A stretch of 35,338 nucleotides of DNA from Candidatus Glassbacteria bacterium (lineage in GTDB: Bacteria > Gemmatimonadota > Glassbacteria > GWA2-58-10), in NCBI GenBank assembly GCA_019456185.1, contig VRUH01000004.1, positions 75,131 through 110,468 of the forward strand, given 5' to 3'. The stretch's first letter is position 1; each line of letters opens with the position of its first letter. Below the pieces are notes generated by a model. It saw nothing but the letters and a program-made list of their open reading frames with translations, was not told the origin of the DNA and ran no database searches. Made by a program: the position numbers and the translations under genes. Of the stretch, positions 31,056-35,338 are shown in pieces.

Positions 31056-31490
31056 ATGGCAAAACGAATCCTGCTTGTCGACGATGAATCAGCGGTTCTG
31101 TTCGCTTATAAAAAAGTGCTGCAGCGCGAGCAGTTCAAAGTTGACGCCATAGACAGCAAGGATGGGTCGTACGCTCTGCTCGAGCGCAACAGCTACGACG
31201 TCGCGATCCTGGATTTGCGGCTGGGCGGCGAGTCCTCGGAAGAGGGATTCGAGTTGCTTCGCCACATCAAGGACGAGCACCCGGAAACGGTGATCATTAT
31301 GATTACCGCCCATGGGAATCAGGAAGTTCGCGACCGGGCCTATCAGTTGGGCGCGGATCACTATTTTGAAAAACCGGTAAGTACCAGCCGGATTCGCGAG
31401 GCATTGGCCGTTTCGGGAGTCATGCCGGCTGACAGGGCGATAAGTAACGGCGCCCTCGAGGCTCCCGCTCCGAAAGTGATTGAGAAATAG
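31056..31490 (+). CDS. Stand-alone receiver-domain response regulator
   Basis: ATG 31056 follows AGGA eight bases upstream; an in-frame ATG at 30996 overlaps the sigma-54 promoter and was rejected. The 144-residue product is a single CheY-like receiver: 'ILLVDDES' (D9, D10), phosphoacceptor D53 in 'VAILDLRLGG', T84 in 'IIMITAHG' and K106 in 'YFEKPVS'. A Pro/Ala-rich tail of about 25 residues follows, with no output domain. Such proteins pass a phosphate in relays or act by protein-protein contact. It lies directly behind the kinase and sigma-54 activator genes with a candidate sigma-54 promoter of its own. It is thus likely made in response to the upstream two-component system and may tune it by feedback; that last step is inference. 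Confidence 0.88.
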   Translation: MAKRILLVDDESAVLFAYKKVLQREQFKVDAIDSKDGSYALLERNSYDVAILDLRLGGESSEEGFELLRHIKDEHPETVIIMITAHGNQEVRDRAYQLGADHYFEKPVSTSRIREALAVSGVMPADRAISNGALEAPAPKVIEK

Positions 31491-31493
31491 CTG

Positions 31494-31520
31494 CTTTCGC
31501 CTCTGAGCAGGAGACGAAAG
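31494..31520 (+). terminator. Hairpin after the receiver gene
   Basis: CTTTCGCCTC (31494-31503) and GAGACGAAAG (31511-31520) pair over 9 of 10 positions with a 7-base loop, just after the stop codon. No T-tract follows directly, though a T6 run lies near 31546. Confidence 0.4.
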
Positions 31521-31601
31521 TCTGAAATGTTGCCTTTGGCAGGTGTTTTTTCGATTGCCCCCCCCGAGGCGGCCCGGTAAGCCGCTGAATGAATTTATAA
31601 A

Positions 31602-31667
31602 AGGAGGTGCGAGGCTTTGGAAAATGGGTTAGATTGTACTTCTTAAATCCCACATCTCCTCTAACCC
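31602..31667 (+). promoter_or_regulatory. Possible structured leader with mini-ORF upstream of the TonB receptor
   Basis: AGGAGGTG (31602-31609) is followed by TTG 31617 opening a 9-codon ORF that ends at TAA 31646. GGGTTAGA (31626-31633) pairs perfectly with TCTAACCC (31660-31667). AGGAGGTG can instead pair with CACATCTCCT (31651-31660) over eight positions, one a G-U. Because the two pairings overlap in the sequence they use, they would compete. This suggests a regulated leader, but transcription of the region is not shown. The rest of 31521-31757 has nothing clear. Confidence 0.35.
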
Positions 31668-31757
31668 GCTTTACAGGGAGGAAAGCCTATGTAACTGCCG
31701 TCGTTGTTTTCTGCGATTGACAAAGTTGCAGACCGAACCATTTTATTGGAGGATTTT

Positions 31758-34700
31758 ATGCAGCAAAAATCGTTTATTACGAGCATGTCGGCATTAATGG
31801 CTCTGCTCACATTGCTGGTAGTCAGCGCATTCGCCCAGATCACCACCGGAAAGGTGGAGGGTGTCGTGCGCGATTCAGATACCGGCCAGCCGTTGCAGGG
31901 CGCACAGGTCGTGATTGAGGGTACACGGCTTGGCAACGTCACCAATGTCGATGGTTACTACTTTATCCTCAACGTACCTCCTGGACGCCGTGATGTGACT
32001 TTCACCTACACCGGCTACCAGAAGACCACGGTTGCAGGCCAGCTGGTCCTGGCCGGTCAGACTCTGACTGTCGACGTCGGGGTGAGCTCGACTGTCGTGC
32101 AGTTGGAGGGAATCACGGTCGAGGGTGAGGCCGATGTGCTGATGCCGCGGGATAACACGGTTACCAAGCAGCGTCTCACCTCCGAGAGGATCCAGGAAAT
32201 CCCGGCCGAAAGGATCGAGGACATGATGATCCTGGAAGCCGGCGTCGAGATCGGCGGCCGCGACGCGATGGGCCGCGGCCTGCGTATCCGCGGCGGCCGT
32301 ATGGGCGAGGAAGCCATGGTGGTCGACGGCGTGATGGTCCGTAACTTCACCGCCGACCCGTTCCGTCAGGGACAGGGCTGGATTTTCGACGAGGAAGTCG
32401 GCTCCCGCAGTGAAGATACCACCCCGCTTGAATTCTCCTCTGCCGCAGTTGAGCAGGTGGACATCATTACCGGCGGTTTCCAGGCTGAGTATGGTAATGC
32501 TCAGTCCGGTATCATCAATATCATCACCAAGGAAGGTGGTCCGCAGCTTCGCGGCGCAGTGCGCTGGTCAACCGACGAAGTCATGCAGCGTACGGCTGAC
32601 TGGGGTTACAACCAGGTTACCGGCGATATCGGCGGACCGGTCCCGGGCATTCCCAACGTTTATTTCCACGCTTCCGGCGAATTGCAGGGACAGGCCGACC
32701 GCAGTTATACTCACGCGGACGAGGGTTTCCGCGCTATCGACCAGACTTTCGTCGACAGGCTCAACGATGCGGTCCGTAACGACCCGACTGTTATCGCCAG
32801 CGGCGTAGCGCCGTTTACGCTTGAAAAACTGCAGATCGGCCGTGAATTCTTCGGGACCCAGACTGGTACAAACCAGTCGCTGTTCACCGCTCCCCACCCG
32901 GTGCGCCTGCCCGGTAACTGGGGAGACAGGACACTCGGTACGGTCAAGCTGACCGCTTCGCCGATTTCAACCCTGAAGCTGCTCGGTTCGTTGAACCGTT
33001 CGCGCAACCAGTATTCCTATCCGCAGGGCTGGACCGGTAGCGGTAACTACTTCGAGGACGGCTTGTTCTACAAAGGAGATCCCGACTGGGCGTCCCGCGA
33101 CTGGGGTTCGGATACGGTTGTTTACGTTCCGCAGTCCTATGCGCGTAAGACCAGGTCCACGAACCTCCTGCTGGGCGCCGACTGGGACGTGTGGCGCAGC
33201 GCAGAGCGCACCGCCGCCGTGCAGCTTCGCTTCACTAACTTCCGCTCGGTGGAGAACAACAACTCCAGTCTCAAGAACAACTACGATCGCCCTTCGTTCC
33301 TGGGCTGGAACATGCACGACATTCCGTTCGAGTTCGAGCGGTTCCCCAACCGCGAAGGCCCGCCGTCTGCGGCCTGGTGGCCCGACGGAGCCGTCGGCTG
33401 GAAGAGTGACGCCAGGAGCCTGGGACCGTACGAGATACAATCGTACGGCGCCTATTACCTGAACTACTACTACCTGCGCGAGAAGCAGAACAACTACAAG
33501 GCAGACCTGGATTTCCAGTGGGACCGCTATAACAGGGCCAAGCTGGGCTTCCAGTTCACGACCTTCGAGAACCTCTCGTTCCGCTCGGATTACCGGACCA
33601 CCATCCGGGATCCTTTCAACGAGTTCCGCTATAAGCCGCAGATGTACAGCGGGTACCTGCAGAACCGGACCGATCTCGGTGATTTCGTGTTCGATTACGG
33701 GCTGCGTTACGATGGCTTCACGCCTCGCGCCAACTGGGGTATCACCACTTTGGATGCGGTCGCTGAGCGTACCCATCCTAAGACCATCACCGAGTGGTCG
33801 CCCCGTTTCGACGTTGGCTTCCCGGTTACCGACAAGGCGCAGTTCCGCTTCAGCTACGGAGTGTTCGCCCAGTTGCCGCAGTTCAACCTGCTTTTCAGCC
33901 GCGGCAGAAACCCCGGCGGCCTGGAGTACCAGCGCACCGACTCGTTCGAGAGCGGCTTGAGCTACCTGCTGACCGACGACATGGTATTCGACCTGGTGGC
34001 CTACTACCGCGACATCCAGGGTAACGTGGCCAGAAAGCAAGTCTTTATTGACGAGTACCTCTGGCATTCCGGTTACCAGGTGCGCGGGTGGTCCAACGTA
34101 TACACCAACCGCGACGTCGGCAACATCAAGGGCATTGACTTCACCATGCGCAAGCGGTTCTCGGATAACTTCTCGTTCAACCTGAACTACACCATGCAGT
34201 TCTCCCGGACCACCGGAAGCGCATACAACACTCCGAGCCTGTCGGGTAACCTCGACGTGGCCACCGGCGAGAGCTACATTCCGCCCGATGAACTGCGGCC
34301 GATCGACGGCGATCAGACGCACAAGTTCAGCTACCAGTTCAACTACCTGTTCCCCGAGGATTTCCAGCAGGGAACGCTGGCCAACACGATTCTCAAGGAT
34401 CTGAGGGCCTACGCTGTATTCAACATGATTTCCGGTGAACCCATGCTTGACTGGGGCGGAGGTCTGTGGACCCGCAGCGACAATCCGGGGCTGACCCGTG
34501 ATAACCAGGGCCGGCGGATTGGCGGGTTGAACTACTTCCGCAACAAATGGTACTACAACATCGACCTGCGTTTCACCAAGAGGTTCCCTCTCGGCGCAGC
34601 CAGGTACCTGTCTGTCTTCACCGAGATCTATAACGTTACCAGCCGTAAGGACGTCTCCCCTTACCCGAGCGGATACCAGCTCGACAGTCAGGTCTTCAAC

Positions 34701-34934
34701 ACGGTCACCGACGGTGTCGATGTTGTATGGGCCGATGAGTACGCGAGAGATCCCAACCTTCTGTCCAATAAGATGCTGCTCCGGTTTAACGCCGATTTCA
34801 ACGGCGACGGTATCCTGACGGTCGAGGAGGCAGGCTTGGGCGAGGTCGCATCGCGCGTGGCGGGTTCAACGATGGATAAGCGCAGATGGGGTCGGGCCCG
34901 GCGTATCCGTCTCGGTGTTAACTTCAGCTTCTAA
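31758..34934 (+). CDS. TonB-dependent outer-membrane receptor
   Basis: ATG 31758 has GGAGG upstream; an earlier in-frame start at 31704 lacks one. The 1058-residue product has a signal peptide (about 1-27, LMALLTLLVVSAFAQ) and a carboxypeptidase-regulatory-like domain (about 28-110, KVEGVVRDSDTGQPLQGAQV). A plug follows (about 120-260, 'IPAERIEDMMILEAGVEIGG', 'GEEAMVVDGVMVRN', 'SGIINIITKEGG'), then a long beta-barrel with frequent aromatic-girdle segments, ending in GVNFSF (terminal Phe, as in outer-membrane proteins). Near the end it has FNADFNGDGILTVEEAG, a canonical 12-residue EF-hand loop (D-x-N-x-D-G-x-x-x-x-x-E). Substrate unknown; siderophores, cobalamin or glycans are imported by this family. 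The next gene encodes an exported protein with a similar loop, which may be its surface partner. Confidence 0.92.
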   Translation: MQQKSFITSMSALMALLTLLVVSAFAQITTGKVEGVVRDSDTGQPLQGAQVVIEGTRLGNVTNVDGYYFILNVPPGRRDVTFTYTGYQKTTVAGQLVLAGQTLTVDVGVSSTVVQLEGITVEGEADVLMPRDNTVTKQRLTSERIQEIPAERIEDMMILEAGVEIGGRDAMGRGLRIRGGRMGEEAMVVDGVMVRNFTADPFRQGQGWIFDEEVGSRSEDTTPLEFSSAAVEQVDIITGGFQAEYGNAQSGIINIITKEGGPQLRGAVRWSTDEVMQRTADWGYNQVTGDIGGPVPGIPNVYFHASGELQGQADRSYTHADEGFRAIDQTFVDRLNDAVRNDPTVIASGVAPFTLEKLQIGREFFGTQTGTNQSLFTAPHPVRLPGNWGDRTLGTVKLTASPISTLKLLGSLNRSRNQYSYPQGWTGSGNYFEDGLFYKGDPDWASRDWGSDTVVYVPQSYARKTRSTNLLLGADWDVWRSAERTAAVQLRFTNFRSVENNNSSLKNNYDRPSFLGWNMHDIPFEFERFPNREGPPSAAWWPDGAVGWKSDARSLGPYEIQSYGAYYLNYYYLREKQNNYKADLDFQWDRYNRAKLGFQFTTFENLSFRSDYRTTIRDPFNEFRYKPQMYSGYLQNRTDLGDFVFDYGLRYDGFTPRANWGITTLDAVAERTHPKTITEWSPRFDVGFPVTDKAQFRFSYGVFAQLPQFNLLFSRGRNPGGLEYQRTDSFESGLSYLLTDDMVFDLVAYYRDIQGNVARKQVFIDEYLWHSGYQVRGWSNVYTNRDVGNIKGIDFTMRKRFSDNFSFNLNYTMQFSRTTGSAYNTPSLSGNLDVATGESYIPPDELRPIDGDQTHKFSYQFNYLFPEDFQQGTLANTILKDLRAYAVFNMISGEPMLDWGGGLWTRSDNPGLTRDNQGRRIGGLNYFRNKWYYNIDLRFTKRFPLGAARYLSVFTEIYNVTSRKDVSPYPSGYQLDSQVFNTVTDGVDVVWADEYARDPNLLSNKMLLRFNADFNGDGILTVEEAGLGEVASRVAGSTMDKRRWGRARRIRLGVNFSF

Positions 34935-35006
34935 GCTGGAACCGTGGATCGTCAGACAATGCTTTTTCACAGGTTTCAGTACACAGGAACAAGCAGGAGT
35001 TTACTT

Positions 35007-35338
35007 ATGAAGATTAAGAAGCTTTTGTATACTACGGTTGCCATGGTAGTTCTGGCCTCACTCATGGCCCCCCCCGCGTCGGCCGAGTGGCGGAGGAGCA
35101 GAGTTAGCTCTGGTAACAATCTCGGAATGACTTGCGGAGTCGGTTGGGGCATGCCCTGGACCGGCGGTGGCAGGCCGTTGAATATCCCCAAGGGTTCCGG
35201 GAACCGGATCACAAACGACGGTAACACCTTCGCAATCTCCGCCTACCGGGACCTCAACGGCGATGGAGTTTTCAACGACACCTCGGGTATAAACCACATG
35301 CGGGCCCAGATGCCCGGCCTGTGTTCGCTCGAGCAGGC
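35007..35338 (+). CDS. Exported protein with calcium-type loop, 5' part only
   Basis: ATG 35007 follows AGGAG and the frame stays open to the window edge (110 codons). A signal peptide (about 1-27) starts KIKKLLYTTVAMVVLASLMA and ends APPASA, followed by 'EWRRSRVSSGNNLGM' and 'GVGWGMPWTGGGRPLNIP'. Near residue 85 is 'YRDLNGDGVFND', a D-x-N-x-D-G loop of the dockerin/EF-hand type. The run of eight Cs at 35068-35075, inside the signal peptide codons, is notable. It is next to the TonB-dependent receptor and may be its surface or periplasmic partner, but it matches no family I can name and the rest is missing. Confidence 0.8.
   Translation, partial: MKIKKLLYTTVAMVVLASLMAPPASAEWRRSRVSSGNNLGMTCGVGWGMPWTGGGRPLNIPKGSGNRITNDGNTFAISAYRDLNGDGVFNDTSGINHMRAQMPGLCSLEQ

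Noticed and set aside
31717-31745. TTGACA upstream of the TonB receptor
   Set aside because: The only -10 candidate at 18 bases would place the start within a few bases of the ATG, downstream of the ribosome binding site.
32967-34322. 451-codon open frame antisense to the TonB receptor
   Set aside because: Shadow of the barrel-coding frame. No family pattern and no ribosome binding site.

Overview
The window is a high-GC bacterial chromosome segment. It has strong AGGAGG-type ribosome binding sites, frequent GTG and TTG starts and densely packed genes. I see no rRNA, tRNA, CRISPR array, insertion sequence or phage module. An outer-membrane TonB-dependent receptor with an N-terminal carboxypeptidase-regulatory-like domain, a lipoprotein with the 'DNPFDP' motif after the lipidated Cys, an SH3/DUF5683-like protein, a ferredoxin-dependent 2-oxoacid oxidoreductase and UroD-like and LPP20-like families together suggest a Gram-negative, probably uncultured, member of the Fibrobacterota-Chlorobiota-Bacteroidota superphylum (Glassbacteria-, Latescibacterota- or Zixibacteria-like). 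That placement is inference.

Left part (1-2560) is accessory DNA. It holds the 5' end of a DNA methyltransferase running off the edge, a coupled 82-residue ORF, a 50-residue membrane protein, an AT-rich orphan gene, a frameshifted exported-protein pseudogene that still has a near-perfect sigma-70 promoter, and a possible metallophosphoesterase 3' remnant. From about 2100 the composition returns to high GC: a small CxxC protein, a UroD-family protein and a glycine-periodic repeat protein follow.

4467-8414 (minus) is a three-gene envelope operon: an LPP20-type lipoprotein, a second LPP20-like exported protein, and a large CsgG/FlgO-like + three PEGA + FGE-sulfatase-fold protein. It lies behind an excellent sigma-54 (-24/-12) promoter. 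8765-13104 (plus) encodes a complete 2-oxoacid:ferredoxin oxidoreductase in the order gamma, delta fused to a GltD-like flavoprotein, alpha, beta. A small membrane protein, a convergent CBS-FapA pair and a CstA transporter follow.

18810-21724 holds an SH3-domain protein coupled to a lipoprotein with tandem Ig/PKD-like repeats. Then come DUF502, an orphan membrane protein and RtcB. 24906-31490 links metabolism and signalling: a DapA-superfamily protein, an SDR protein, a soluble histidine kinase with an apparent concanavalin-A-like domain between two PAS regions, an NtrC-type sigma-54 activator, and, behind a second candidate sigma-54 promoter with an upstream 11-bp inverted repeat, a stand-alone receiver protein. 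The right end has a TonB-dependent receptor with a possibly structured leader and the start of an exported protein; both carry DxNGDG calcium-type loops.

The most interesting hypothesis is a sigma-54 circuit in which the kinase and NtrC-type activator control the downstream receiver gene and perhaps the LPP20/PEGA/FGE envelope operon. It rests on two promoter matches and one inverted repeat seen by eye.
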